Assembly: GCF_002994745.2 (NCBI RefSeq)
Contig: NC_037091.1
Span: forward strand, 38,810,112 to 38,874,111
Direction of reading: 5' to 3'
Length of the DNA: 64,000 nucleotides
DNA from: Rosa chinensis
Taxonomy: Eukaryota > Streptophyta > Magnoliopsida > Rosales > Rosaceae
Below are positions 9,922 to 21,000 of the stretch, piece after piece (the first letter of the stretch is position 1; each line of letters starts with the position of its first letter). A program made the position numbers and the translations under genes. Under the pieces are notes generated by a model. That model was not told the origin of the DNA, did not search any database, and saw only the letters and a list, made by a program, of their open reading frames with translations.

Positions 9922-10956
9922 AGTCCTGTATATAAAAAAACAAAAATAATAAATAAAAAAAATAATAAATCAAACCACTATTGCCCCCCAATAGACACAT
10001 ACTGACCCCCAATAGATGGGACTCAGATAAAATGTCTTTTCAAAACCGAAACAAGTTACTAAACACGTACTACTGAACTTCAGTAACAACTAAGAGTATC
10101 AAAAAAGAAGAAAAGCAGCTTTTTCAATCCTCTATTGACCCCCAGTATGGGTCTACTGGGGGGCAATATACGGTTCAAAAGACCAAAATCATGTCAGAAG
10201 CTACCAAATCACATCATTATCAACACCGTGAACAACAATTCATCCAAAAAAAAAGAAGAAAAGCAGCTATGTAAACCAATATTGACTGGCAATAGACGAT
10301 TAACAAATACCAGAATACATTGAACCGTTTCAAAACAGAATCACAACAAACTTACCACACCGAAACAGATTAAAACTTAGCACAACAAACTTATAAGCAT
10401 GAAAAATAGCAAATCGAACCAAATTATAGATGAAATTCACGAAACACAGACCAAAATTAACGCAATAAGTCGGAAATAAAAAAAGTACAGGAAAACAAAA
10501 CTCATATTCAAAAAATCAGCCTCAGACTCAATCGAGATGAATAGCAAACAAGGATACAAAAAAACAAAAAAAAATCGAAGAAACGGAATTGAAATCGTTT
10601 CAAACCGAGCTGCAGCATGGTTGAAATCCAAAGCGACATTGCTTCTTTCTCTCTCCATTGCGAGCTTCTCTCTCTATCGCACCAGAACCAGAGCTTCTCT
10701 CTCTATCGCACCAGAACCAGAGCTTCTCTCTCTAAGCAGAAGTTCTCTCTATTCGTTACCTCGGGATTTCAAACTGGGGCTGAAAGACTAGGTCGTTAAC
10801 AAAAGGGTAAAAAGGTGAACAAAAATATATTAAAATAGAAATGTTGTGTAAAAAGAAATAGATCCTTAGAGTGTTTAGGGTAGAGGGGAATTAAAAAAAG
10901 TTGCTGGGGTAAGTGGGAACATTGACTATAAAATTAGGGTAAATGGACAAAAACCC
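9922..10956. repeat. 5' region of the transposase and right subterminal region of the MULE
   Basis: Motif copies at 9978-10016, 10132-10170 and a decayed one near 10277-10294. A CT-rich stretch at 10640-10750 includes a tandem TCTCTATCGCACCAGAACCA unit. The last 57 bases form the right terminal inverted repeat. The transposase promoter must lie here, but no convincing TATA box was picked out. Confidence 0.7.
10900..10956 (-). repeat. right terminal inverted repeat of the large MULE
   Basis: On the - strand it starts GGGTTTTTGTCCATTTACCC and later reads CCCACTTACCCC. The same blocks occur in both TIRs of the small element at 11470-12898, which shows family membership. Confidence 0.75.
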
Positions 10957-11469
10957 TTTTTTTTTTCTAAAAAAAATAAAAACTATTCATACCTCTAAAA
11001 TTAACATTTGAATCTTTTTATTCATTCAAGTAATAATTGACTTTGTCAACTCATGTGTATTACCAATAATGACACAAAAGAGGAAAATAGAAAGTCTCTA
11101 CTTTCCTCTATGAGTAGTAGTAGTCTTCACGTAACTCTAAAATATACGTTGGTAAAAGGTTTTGACATTAAGTTCTTGAAAAATTCAATAAAAAATCTCC
11201 TCACCTGCTTCATTAGACTGGAGCGGGAGAGAAAGCTTTGGCGGTCAAGAAATTGGTCACCTCATTGAAATCATCCTCGAAGGATTTTACCTTACCGAGA
11301 TACTCTTTGAAGAGTACTTTGTCGAGATCTTCCTTGATGAATTCTGATCTATCCTCGAAGGAATTTACCATATCAAGATCTTCCTTGATGGGCCCCTCGA
11401 CAAGATATCTTTTTTTAGACGAGATATATACCCTCCTCGACAAGATACCTCCTTATTGAGTTTTTTTAA
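10957..11469. other. spacer between the two MULEs, no recognised gene
   Basis: AT-rich. At 11255-11440 a - strand frame of 76 codons has internally repeated EDLD/SFED segments. It matches no family I know and has no start context, so I do not call it a gene. Confidence 0.5.
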
Positions 11470-12350
11470 GGGGCCGTCACCACTTACGCAATTTTAGCCT
11501 AAAAATTGCCCACTTACTCCACCAAGAGTTATGGGGTTAAAATTTACCCAATCTAACTGTGTTTGACAGTATTGCCCTCATTTTAATTTATAAATTACAC
11601 TCATATCTCTCTCTCTCTCATCCCTCCGATCTGCATGGTCCTCTCTCTCTCTCTCTGCCTCATATCTCTCTCTCTCTCTCATCCCTCCGATCAGCACGGT
11701 CCTCTCTCTCTCTCTCTCTGCCATGGCAGCTCCGGCGCCCCACCACCAGCTTCGGGCCAACACATCCATCAAGTCTCCACCGCCATCAGAGATGATCTCA
11801 ACCGTCATGGGTCCCACCCCAAGCCAGCCCCAAGATCGGAGCACTACATTAGGATCCAAATTGAACCTCCGAGCGCCGTCGTCGCCCAAACCACCGATCC
11901 AACGCCCATTGCCACAACTCAGCCCCAACGGGGATCTGATTCCGATCCCAGCCCGATTCGACTCCGCTCCCCTTACACAACCACGCCCCGACCACTCCTT
12001 CCAACTGAGAAAGACGAACACGACCCGACTCCAGTCTCCAGGCCTGAGATAAGCCAATCATCGGCTAGTTCTCCAACCCAACCCGGTCGCATCTTCCAAC
12101 CCAACCCAACCCAACCCGCCGCCCAATCCAGTCACGAACTCCAAACCGCCGCCGGGGAAGCACCGGCAAAAAAACCAGCTGGCCTCACACTCCGATGGGT
12201 GCCCAGAGCATTTTTATTTTTTGGTATACTTTGACCTCCAAGAATGAGGAAGGAAAAAAAAAAAGTGAACGTGTACAATTGAACATATAAATTGATCAAT
12301 TGTGTCTGTAGTGTATTCATTTTGGTTTTGGGAGTTTATGCAATTCACTT

Positions 12351-12610
12351 GAGGGCAATAATATGATTATTGGAGGGCAATAATCAGATTACTGAGGGGC
12401 AATAAAATGTTTATTGGGGCAATAATAAAATTATTTATTTGGATAAACCTCCGAAAGCTTTCAAAATTCAAAACATCTTCATTTTTCACTAATTATTGAT
12501 TCCCAATAACAAGTTTATTGGGGAGCAATAATATGTTTATTGGGGGGCAATAATATAATTATTGGGGGGCAATAATATGATTAATGGGTATTATTGGGGG
12601 GTAATAAAAT
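12351..12610. repeat. variant motif block (ATTGGGGGGCAATAATA) in the small MULE
   Basis: About eight copies of ATTGGGGGGCAATAAT or close variants. The G-run core and CAATA are as in the large MULE, but the ACGT linker is replaced by AT-rich TAATATGATT. Confidence 0.8.
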
Positions 12611-12619
12611 CAGACGCCC

Positions 12620-12725
12620 GAATCTGGTCACCGGTCCGGTAGCCGGATTCGGGATTCCGGTCACCGGTAGTCGGATTCCCGTCACCGGAGTCCGCGGCCG
12701 GCCACTGGTCACCGGAGTCTAGCAA
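12620..12725. repeat. GC-rich GGTCACCGG repeats
   Basis: Several copies of GGTCACCGG/GTCACCGGAG with CGGATTC, unlike the AT-rich surroundings. Function unknown. Confidence 0.55.
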
Positions 12726-13005
12726 GGTCTCCGATCACTTCTCTCTCTAAGTGACAAATTAGGAGATGGAAAATTGTCCCAAAAATAAATAAAAATAAAT
12801 AAAAAAATACGTAATTGGGTATTAGGGAAATAATCTCTTAGAGTGTTTGGGTAAGTGGGCAATTTTTAAGCTAAAATTGGGTAAATGATCATTTCCCCTT
12901 TTTAAAACTATTCACAAAAGCAGCATACAGAAAGACGACTACCACCTAGAGTTTTTTTTGTTTTTGTTTTTTTTTTCTTTGTATTATTTAAATGTAAAAT
13001 AGGAT

Positions 13006-13208
13006 TGCGAAATTCTAGTAAGAGCCTCCAGGTGTGGAATCCTCACACCCGGGTTTGAATCCCGCGGATACTTATTGGAGTTAAATCCCAATATATTCTT
13101 GGTGGCCAGGGGGAAGGAAGCGTTCTGACATGATCCCCCGGCACAAATTAGTCTATGAGCCTAGGAAGTCTTTGAGGAACCCTGTAATCTCGATAAAAAA
13201 AAAAAAAT
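13006..13208 (+). mobile_element. tRNA-derived SINE
   Basis: The head looks like a degenerate tRNA: GTAAGAGCCTCCAGGTGTGG near the A-box position, a CCTCACACCC arm, and a B box GGTTTGAATCC at 13052-13062. A tRNA-unrelated body follows, ending CTGTAATCTCGAT and an A-run (about 13195-13208). The target duplication was not resolved. Confidence 0.68.
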
Positions 13209-13246
13209 TTAAAAATTGAAGGAGGGCCAACTACCAATTTTGGAGT

Positions 13247-14192
13247 TTTTTTTTTTTTTTTTGAGTAAAATGAGGTCAGCCATTTATTGAAATTGAAATA
13301 TTACGGCAAAACGATCTCAAAAGGCATCAATAAAGAAATAAAAGTGCGAAAGGAAAAGGATGCAAAAATTGCATCTAAAATACAAAGAATTGAAAATGCA
13401 AGAGCAGCAACGTCGAAACGCAGCTCTGATTTTACACTACGGATTGTAGCCGTGTAGTAAATTGAGTAGTCGATGGTTTTACTACCCATGAGTAGTAAAT
13501 TGAGTAGTCGATGGTTTTACTACCCATGCAAGTCCAACGCACAACTTTACAAAAGCCAATTCAACGCACAACTTTACAAAAGCCAATTCAACGCAGAACA
13601 TGGGGCAATCTTCCCCCTAAAGATCAAACTTGGCCAAGGTTTTCAGAACATGGCCATGTTGGCAGACGATCTTTCACAAATAAATACCAAATACTTGGGT
13701 CCCGAATTCAATACCAGTAATGCACAGGAATTCCAAGCCATTCTAACAAACAATCAGCCCACAAAAGATGATGGGTCGCGGTACAAGCCCAAAGTCCATC
13801 CGGATCCAAGATCTGAATCCATTTACAAAAATCACCCGGATCTCAGATCTAGATCCAAAACTGTGAAGGCCCAAAACCAATTGCTCTTGTCCACCCATTG
13901 TAGCTCAAGCCCAAGTCCAAAAAGTCAACTTGAGCCCAGAGTCCCACTAGGTCGTTCCCCAGTACCCAATTCATCTGGGCATTCGATCCTGCCGCCAGTG
14001 ACACACCAAGTCTCCACCATGCCGCTAATTGATGGGCCAATGTCTGCCTCATAATGCTGACTTTGAAGATCGCCGGCTTCCCAGAAAAGGTCGCCACCAA
14101 GCATAGATCCACAAGTAGGATGAGACAACATTAGCCTCATGCAATCCGGCCGGAGGAAAGACCCCTTTCGCAACCACCATTTGACCACCGCG
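13247..14192 (-). mobile_element. retroelement remnant, poly-A side, minus orientation
   Basis: The poly-T at 13247-13262 followed by GAGTAAAATGAGG reads on the - strand as a 3' end with poly-A tail, as in a LINE. The body has short broken frames only. A 13-19-bp block containing CCAATTCAACGCA and an adjacent TGAGTAGTCGATGG segment are each duplicated (13490-13590). The solo LTR at 14193 was inserted into this sequence, which resumes at 17354. Family uncertain. Confidence 0.4.
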
Positions 14193-17100
14193 TGTCACGC
14201 CCCTGATTTTATACAAAATAAATCGATATATAACCCCATAATTATATATGCGTGAAATGTTCAGCCACCAATACAAAATACTTAGAAACTTATTCCCTTA
14301 TAACCCAAGTACATATTGATGCCCTGAACCCACAAATTCTATATTGACTCGCCCCACAGAGTCACACAACACATGAGTTTACGAATTAAATTGACAACAA
14401 CAAAATAAAACGTAAATACTCCTCAGAGCTCACTACAAACGGAAGTCTCTATAACGGTAAGGTCACAAAATTGACTTATTACCGTTAAGCTGCAAGCACG
14501 CTACCTCAGCATCAGCCACGATCAACCTGACCTGCAGAAATAACCCCTACACCGTTGGAATGGTGTACCGGGTTGCCACACAACAAACCCGGTAAGCTTT
14601 TGCAAGCCCGTATGAGTAACTCAAAACCACAAAGCAAAACACATTTCTCAAGTCACCCCAACCTAAACAACGATAAGCATACATCTCACACCTACAGCCA
14701 TCTGCTTCACTCTTCCATCTCATGCTTACATAGGTCAACTCGTGACTAAACTACATGCTCAGATTCTCAACCTAGCATCTCATTACACAAATTCCCCATC
14801 AAACAAAACCTCCTTAGATAATGTTTGAAAAATCCCTTGACGCACAACGGTGAGTCACAAGAATCACACTCATTTCCTTCCCACCGGAAACCTTGTCATC
14901 AACATGACATCAAGGTGAAAACAATGAATCACCTTCATATCCTCACACAGAGCACAATCGTCACCACTATGGTTTTCAAGATAAATCAAACCATCAATCA
15001 ATCAAATCAAGAAGAAAACAAGGCAATCACATTTCAAAACAAGCAAAACAAGTCATAGTAACCCCTGCATATAATTTAGTTCAGGAGGTCACACTAAGTC
15101 AAGCAATTCGAGTCATAGTAATCCTACACTCAGACGTCTGTAGGTAACCCCGACCATCACAGCAGTCCTCTCGATCTCTGTTAACTTAATAACAATTCAA
15201 CTCCGTTACCGAGCTGTCATCACACTGATCATCACACAGATTTCATCGATCATCACACAGATTGCCATCATCCTACTGATCATCACACAGATAGCGATTA
15301 TCTAACTAATCATCACACAGATATCGCCAGTCATCACATAGATAGCGATCATCTAACTAATCATCACACAGATATCGCCAGTCATCACACAGATAGCGAT
15401 CCTCCCACATATTCATCACACAGATATCGCCGGTCATCACATAGATAGCGATCATCACATAGATTCATTGCTAGTCATCACACAGATAGCAATCATCGCA
15501 CATATTCATCACACAGATATCGTCGGTCATCACATAGATAGCGATCATCACATAGATTCATTGCTAGTCATCACACAGATAGCAATCCTCCCACATATTC
15601 ATCACACAGATATCGCCGGTCATCACATAGATAGCGATCATCACATAGATTCATTGCTAGTCATCACACAGATAGCAATCATCGCACATATTCATCACAC
15701 AGATATTTCTACACAAGCTTTACATGACAATCATCACAAAGATTCATCAAACTAATGTCATCGATTCATCACATAGATATTCCTACACAAGCCACGTAGA
15801 TATTTCTACACAAGCTTTACATGACAATCATCACAAAGATACATCACAAAGCCACTAATACATGAATATATATGTATATATATACATCCCATAATATATA
15901 TATATACACACATAGTCATCCATCCACACAGAAAAGCCACTAATACCAACTATAGTCACAGTTAATCTCATAACTCCAAGACAATATGGTAAACCCGTTC
16001 GTGAATGAACATCGTGAGATTACTCACCTCGAAACTCCTGCTGCGTCTTCAATTCAAGACAAGGCAGCCAATCCACAAAATAGCCGTCCAAGGAGTACTA
16101 CGTCACGTACCTAAGGAATTACAGCTCTCATTCAGTCAACGAATCACAAGGGATAACGTTCGAAACCCTAAATCGAACCAAAATTCCCAAGGTGACGCCA
16201 AATGAGGCGAAACCACATCCGAGACCTCCCAAATTCCTCGGAATACGTCCACGATCGATGTGACCAAACCACAAGTCGATCGGACGCTCAAATCCTCAAG
16301 GATCGAATAAATCGATCGGTATGAAATTGCAAAAATCATAACAATTCCATACGAATTCCAAAATTTGCATATTATATATCGAAACGCTCGTATCAACGAG
16401 TAGAACATATATAATACCAAAACCAATTCCTTAAGTGGCCGGAACACCGCCGGAACGCCACCACAGACGGTGGTGCACCGCCGCCGGCCAAAAACTCAAT
16501 ATTTCACAAAACTCCCAACATCAAAAAGCTTCATCTAAGCATGCTTGTGAACTTTCATAACTGGATCGAAGTCAGAAAACAAGCTTAAGGGATCGAAAAC
16601 TACCTCACAAGCCGTGAACAGTAATCCAATCCGAGTTGATCGAAGTTTCACGTGAATCGATCCAAACAACCACCAAGGATCGATCGGCGAAGCTATTCTG
16701 AGCTCAACCAAGGAATCGTTGAAGCCATGAAGTCGCCGGAGTTGTGTTTTCCGGCCGGGTCCGAAAACACCAACCTGCACCGCCTTCTACCGCCGCTACC
16801 ACCGAGAATCGGTGCTAGAGGACACCACAGGGACGACCAGACGGAGGAGACGATCCTATCTGGAAAGTTTCGTCGCCGGAGACCGCCGCAGTTGGCCGGA
16901 AAAGTCGGGTCGGATCGACCGGGTCCGGGTCGGGTCAGTCGGATTATTTCGATTCTGAAGGTAGCAACCGAGAGAGAAGAGAGAGAGAAAGTAACTTCCG
17001 AAAATGGAAGAAATGAAAATAGTAAGTTTCCAACTTGGGAAACTTCTATTTATACTAAAATGGAAATTCCTTCCAATGGCCATAACTTTCTCATACGAAC

Positions 17101-17348
17101 TCCGATTCTCGCGTTCCGCATGTCCACGAACTCGTATCGATGCGCTCTACAACTTTCGTGAAGGAAGTTTTTGGAGAATCTCAACGTATCAAAAGTCAAC
17201 CTTGAAACCCCCCTAATTCCACACTTTACGAATAAAAATTCGTCCAAAACACTTCCGCTCCGTCCACGAGCCACGAAACCGTCCGATACCCATAATTTAA
17301 ATTCCGGAAAATCCTCGGAAAATAAATACGAATTTCTGGGGCATCACA
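14193..17348 (-). mobile_element. 3.16-kb solo LTR, copy 1
   Basis: Starts TGTCACGCCCCTGA and ends TCTGGGGCATCACA, i.e. TG...CA with short inverted termini. It is flanked by a perfect 5-bp duplication CCGCG (14188-14192 and 17349-17353). A copy of the same family, with its own duplication, is at 60844-63723. No internal domain or second LTR adjoins it, so it is a solo LTR. Orientation on - is inferred from a TATA box (TATAAATA) reading on that strand at about 17047-17054. Small frames inside are not genes. Confidence 0.88.
15216..15720. repeat. minisatellite of CATCACACAGAT units inside solo LTR 1
   Basis: Dozens of CATCACACAGATA or CATCACATAGATA segments alternating with AGCGATCATC or TATCGCCGGT, with higher-order units of roughly 110-120 bp. 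The second solo LTR has a different minisatellite in the matching central zone. Confidence 0.85.
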
Positions 17349-17353
17349 CCGCG

Positions 17354-18030
17354 TCAGCAGCACCGTTGAAAAGATGCAGCCTGCAGAGATCACTATGGCT
17401 TCTACCGAATCCCACTCCTCCCAGTAATCATCGCCATCCTCTGATGTCGTCCCAACAGTTTGTTGGCCCACCGACACAACCCCAGCAGCGCCCAAACTCC
17501 CCTCAAAAGACACACTGTCTCCGAAGACAACGAAGACGAAGATGAAGAGACTGAAGCCTGAAATTTTCTCCATGAATGGAGTAGGTATAGGTCACGACGA
17601 ATAAGAAAGGGTTGCCGCTCCACAAACCCTAGCAGAGCGCTCTGCTAGGTCTCTCTTTTCATCAAGACATTATCACTATTTTTTGTTGTAGATTTAGTAG
17701 TTAAAAATATTAATTTTGGAGGTATGAATAGAAACTCTCAAAAATATTTTTTTTTTATTGATTAAAGACGATGAACATTTTGGAAAATTAAGGAAGTGTA
17801 AATAACATATTTTGGTTATATGTAAAATAAGTCGGAGAATAGATTTGAATATAACCTCAACAAAAAAAAAAAAAAAAAAAAACTAGAAATGTGATCGAGC
17901 AAACTAGGAGAACGCCACGCAGGTGGGCCTTCAGAAGTCAGAACTCCTCTCTCCTCTCTCCTCTCTCCTCTCTCCTCTCTCTGGTTTTTTTTTCTCCCGT
18001 GTTTCTTGTTTCCTCGCCATGCAGTGATTG
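17354..18030. other. remnant retroelement sequence, then NOV 5' flank
   Basis: 17354-17640 continues the element cut by solo LTR 1. 17640-17860 is AT-rich. A poly-A run (about 17861-17882) and a (TCCTC)n microsatellite (17941-17982) precede the NOV start. No clear TATA box was found. Confidence 0.5.
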
Positions 18031-21000
18031 ATGGCCGGTTACCCTCATCACTTCCGCCCCTCCAGTGGGGACTGGAACTGGGCACACCCACCTCCTCACC
18101 TCTCCCGCCCACAATTTCCTTACCCCAATTTTCCTCCCCAAAACCCCACCAATTTAAACATCTATCCCCCTCAACCTCAACCGCCGCCGCCGCAACCGTC
18201 AAACCCTAATTTCCCCCTCCAACACCCTATAGACGTCAATATCTTTCCCGCCAACCACTATGGACACTCCTCATTTTCCAATTACTACCCAACCCCAACC
18301 CCAAGCTCTAATTTCTCTCTGCAAAACCCCCACTCCACTCCACCCTTCCCCCCTCAGAGCTTCTCCCGTAACCCTAACGAGGCGCCCGACCCGCCGAACC
18401 TCCCGAATTCGGCTAGGCATTTGCCTGAGGACCCGAGAGAGGTGCTCGAGAAGATCGACCGTGCGGTGGAGAGGCTTCGCGACGAGCTTGTCGCCGCCGG
18501 GAAGAACGTCTCGGCCTGGAAGGTGTTACAGTCTGCGCTTCTGATGCTCAGTGTTGATGCCGAGACTTGTTTGGGGCTCAAAGTTGAGCAAGTGCCGTCT
18601 CTTCACCGCCTCATGGTCACTGAAGGAAGGGTAACTAGTTAATTACGCTGCATCAATTTACTGTCTTTTGTGTTTTTAATTACTCTAGGGTAAATTCTTT
18701 GTTTGGTTGCTGAGAAACTGCTTGGTAATAATCTGAAAACAACTTTTGATAAGAACATGATTATTGTTATACTTACAGTGATTGTTATAGAAGTCAAGCG
18801 ATGGGGGCAATCAGTTTGTTTTCAATAACTCGTTTGCAATAGCTTTGGGGGTGTTCAACTAAGGATTGAATATTTTAAGATTGGACAGGAAGTTTTCCGT
18901 CTATAATCGCGAGCTCTTAGTTGTCTAGGTCCACTCCATTGGTCAAAAAACTTGAAACGGGCACCGGGAGCATTCAATTTCATTTTTGTGGTTTTCTCAG
19001 CAACCAAATGAAGAGTGATATGTCTGTTGAAAACTTTTTATTTTTATTTTTATGTATTAATTCCTGCCAATTTTTACTCATCTTTTGTTGGTACTTAGAT
19101 AAATGCATTTATTCATTGCTTTGTTGGAGTTCGAACAATTACATCTTTGTATGATTTGGAAGTTGCAATCTGCAAGAATGAGGATATTGAGCAGTTTGAA
19201 GAGCTTGGATTGGGTCCTTTGTTGCAACACCCACTAGTTTTGCAATATTTCTCTGTGGATTCTGAAACAACTGAAGTCTTTAAGATATCTAGTGAGGAGA
19301 TACTACATTTACTCAGTAGGTACCTAAAGAAGCCCAAAGTTAAGGAAAATTCTGTTGAGGGGTTCTTGGACTTCATTGTTACGAAGCGACCTGTTGCAGG
19401 CAAGGAAAAGCTTGGAATTCGAATATTTAGTTTGGGGTATGCCACATATCTTGCTTCTTATACATCTGCTTATCTATTTATTTCTTCTTTTTATAAATAG
19501 GCATTGCATCTTCTGATATGAACAATTTTGTAAGGGGAAAGATCTGTTACCCCTTGTTTTCTAAACAAAGCATGTAACCTTCAGACCACCAGATTAATTG
19601 CTTCTTTCAACCAAAAGTAAACTGCATCTCTCTCTCTCTCTCTATCTCTCTCTCTTTCTCTCTTTAATATCTTTTATTTATTTGTTTGTCTCTTTATTTT
19701 TGAAAAGAAGACTAGAAGGTTATCAGAAACCCAATTAAGTACTTTAGTAATATGTGGTTTTATGCTGCAATTCGGACTCCCTAATCTGAATGCATCTTTA
19801 AAACTTATAACTTATCTAACTTCTCTCTGGCTTCGTTAAACTCCTCTTCTTAATCTGTTACCTTAAAACAAATTATTATTCTCAAAAAAAAAAAAAAAAA
19901 AAAAAGAAGCCTTCTGCATTACAAACATTATATTGTTGTTGTTTATTGGCTTTGTTGTGGACCTGTATGGAGTAGGAATTTAGGAGGAAGTTTAAGTGAC
20001 CCCTCATTAGTGAAGAATTGTTTTGTGTTCACTGCTTGCATGCGTATGTTTTGTCGTATGAGTATATGACACCAGAAGGCAGTAAATGGAAGTTCAACAT
20101 AACCCAAAAGCATTAATTCATGTTCATTTTCTCCCAAAGGACCCAAAAAATAATGAAGACCTAGGGCTGATGGTCATCGACCCACAAAACTCATGGTTTT
20201 TATTTTGTTTTTATAAATAGATTCTAAATGTCAATTTTATCCTTATATTTAACTGAAAAATTAACATAAGTACCAAAAGGTCAAACGGAGCCTAAGTTCA
20301 AGTATCAAATTGTCCTATTTTGAAGACTAGGTACCAAATTGGCCAATTGGCCATACCTCAGGTACCATAGAAGGAAGTTACCCTTCTAATAATTTTAGTT
20401 TTTATAGAGACAGAATGATGATATTGTGTGTTCAGATCATCTGGTTGTCACTTTTCGGTTATAGTTTATTACACTCTTGATTGAATTGAACTCTATGACA
20501 TAGGGTGCATGCTTCTGCTATGCGTGAAGCCAAGGCTTCAGAACGTGCAGCTTTATGGAAATCATTACAGGAATTAAAGCAAAAGTCTCCCAAAATATCT
20601 AGGAGGAAGGCACCAATTTTCTCCTCGCTGAAAAAGCGGCTAGATAAACATTTTCGCGCCATTTCGCAGCAATCTGGATTGTGTTCTGTTGTGAATGGAA
20701 ATGAAGATACACTTGTTTCTTCAAGATCAAAGGATGAAGGTATTAATGATTATTTACATGATGACAAAGGTAATGACCATGGTACTGGTGGTCATATTGA
20801 CTCACTAAAATCCCTGAAAAGTTCTGACAGAAAGGGTAAGTGTTCTTACTTGTCTGAAGTGGAGGAGAGGTCTTCGCTCATGTCAAACCACCCTTCTCCA
20901 AGCCAAAAGCATAATGAGAGTAATGGGTCAGTTAAAAAGAAAAGAAAATACGAAAATCTAAGCTGCCCTATCTCTGTTCCCTCAAAGTTGCGCAAGAGAG

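Larger units (their letters stand above)
1486..10956. mobile_element. 9.47-kb Mutator-like element with a Ulp1 protease gene and a MURA transposase (Kaonashi/CUMULE-like)
   Basis: The element is bounded by GGG...CCC and flanked by 9-T runs (1477-1485 and 10957-10965), compatible with the 9-bp target duplication of Mutator elements but not decisive in poly-T. The ends form degenerate inverted repeats that align without gaps over about 50 bases: TGACCATCAGCCCC... on the left against TGTCCATTTACCCT... on the right, both reaching CCCCAG. Inside are a + strand Ulp1-like gene (2897-6999) and a - strand transposase gene (7606-9921), convergently arranged, plus a tandem array and many copies of a palindromic motif. 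MULEs that carry Ulp1-like proteases are known in plants (Kaonashi elements, melon CUMULE). The transposase is fully open and splices cleanly, whereas the Ulp1 gene appears frameshifted. Confidence 0.88.
11470..12898. mobile_element. 1.43-kb non-autonomous MULE related to the large element
   Basis: Terminal inverted repeats are strong: the left end carries CAATTTTAGCCTAAAAATTG then CCCACTTAC, and the right end (reverse complement) carries CAATTTTAGCTTAAAAATTG then CCCACTTACCC. Flanks TTTTTTTAA (11461-11469) and TTTTTAAAA (12899-12907) agree at 7 of 9 bases and could be the target duplication. The interior has a duplicated CT-rich segment (11601-11715), proline-rich pseudo-coding sequence, and the motif block at 12351-12610. 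No transposase. The CCCACTTACCC and AAACACTCTAAG blocks are shared with the right end of the 9.47-kb element, so that element is a plausible source of transposase. Confidence 0.87.

Noticed and set aside
11213..11443. 76-codon minus-strand frame with KEDLD/SFED repeats
   Set aside because: No family match, no promoter or splice support; left as spacer.
11635..12234. 199-codon proline-rich frame in the small MULE
   Set aside because: Low-complexity CT-rich start, no recognisable domain, overlapping frames on both strands equally open; non-coding TE sequence is more likely.
13473..14188. 193-codon plus frame and 87-codon minus frames
   Set aside because: Overlap each other in a repeat region cut by a solo LTR; no conserved motif, so treated as retroelement debris.
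15216..15720. CRISPR-like look of regularly spaced CATCACACAGAT repeats
   Set aside because: Repeats and spacers are both repetitive, units vary in length, it is in a plant LTR and no cas genes exist; it is a minisatellite.
14193..17348. Possibility that the TGTCACGCCCC elements are DNA transposons because their ends are inverted
   Set aside because: TG...CA ends, exact 5-bp target duplications in both copies and size fit LTRs; inverted termini are only about 14 bp.
18028..18030. Upstream TTG as NOV start
   Set aside because: Plant nuclear genes use ATG; the ATG at 18031 follows immediately.
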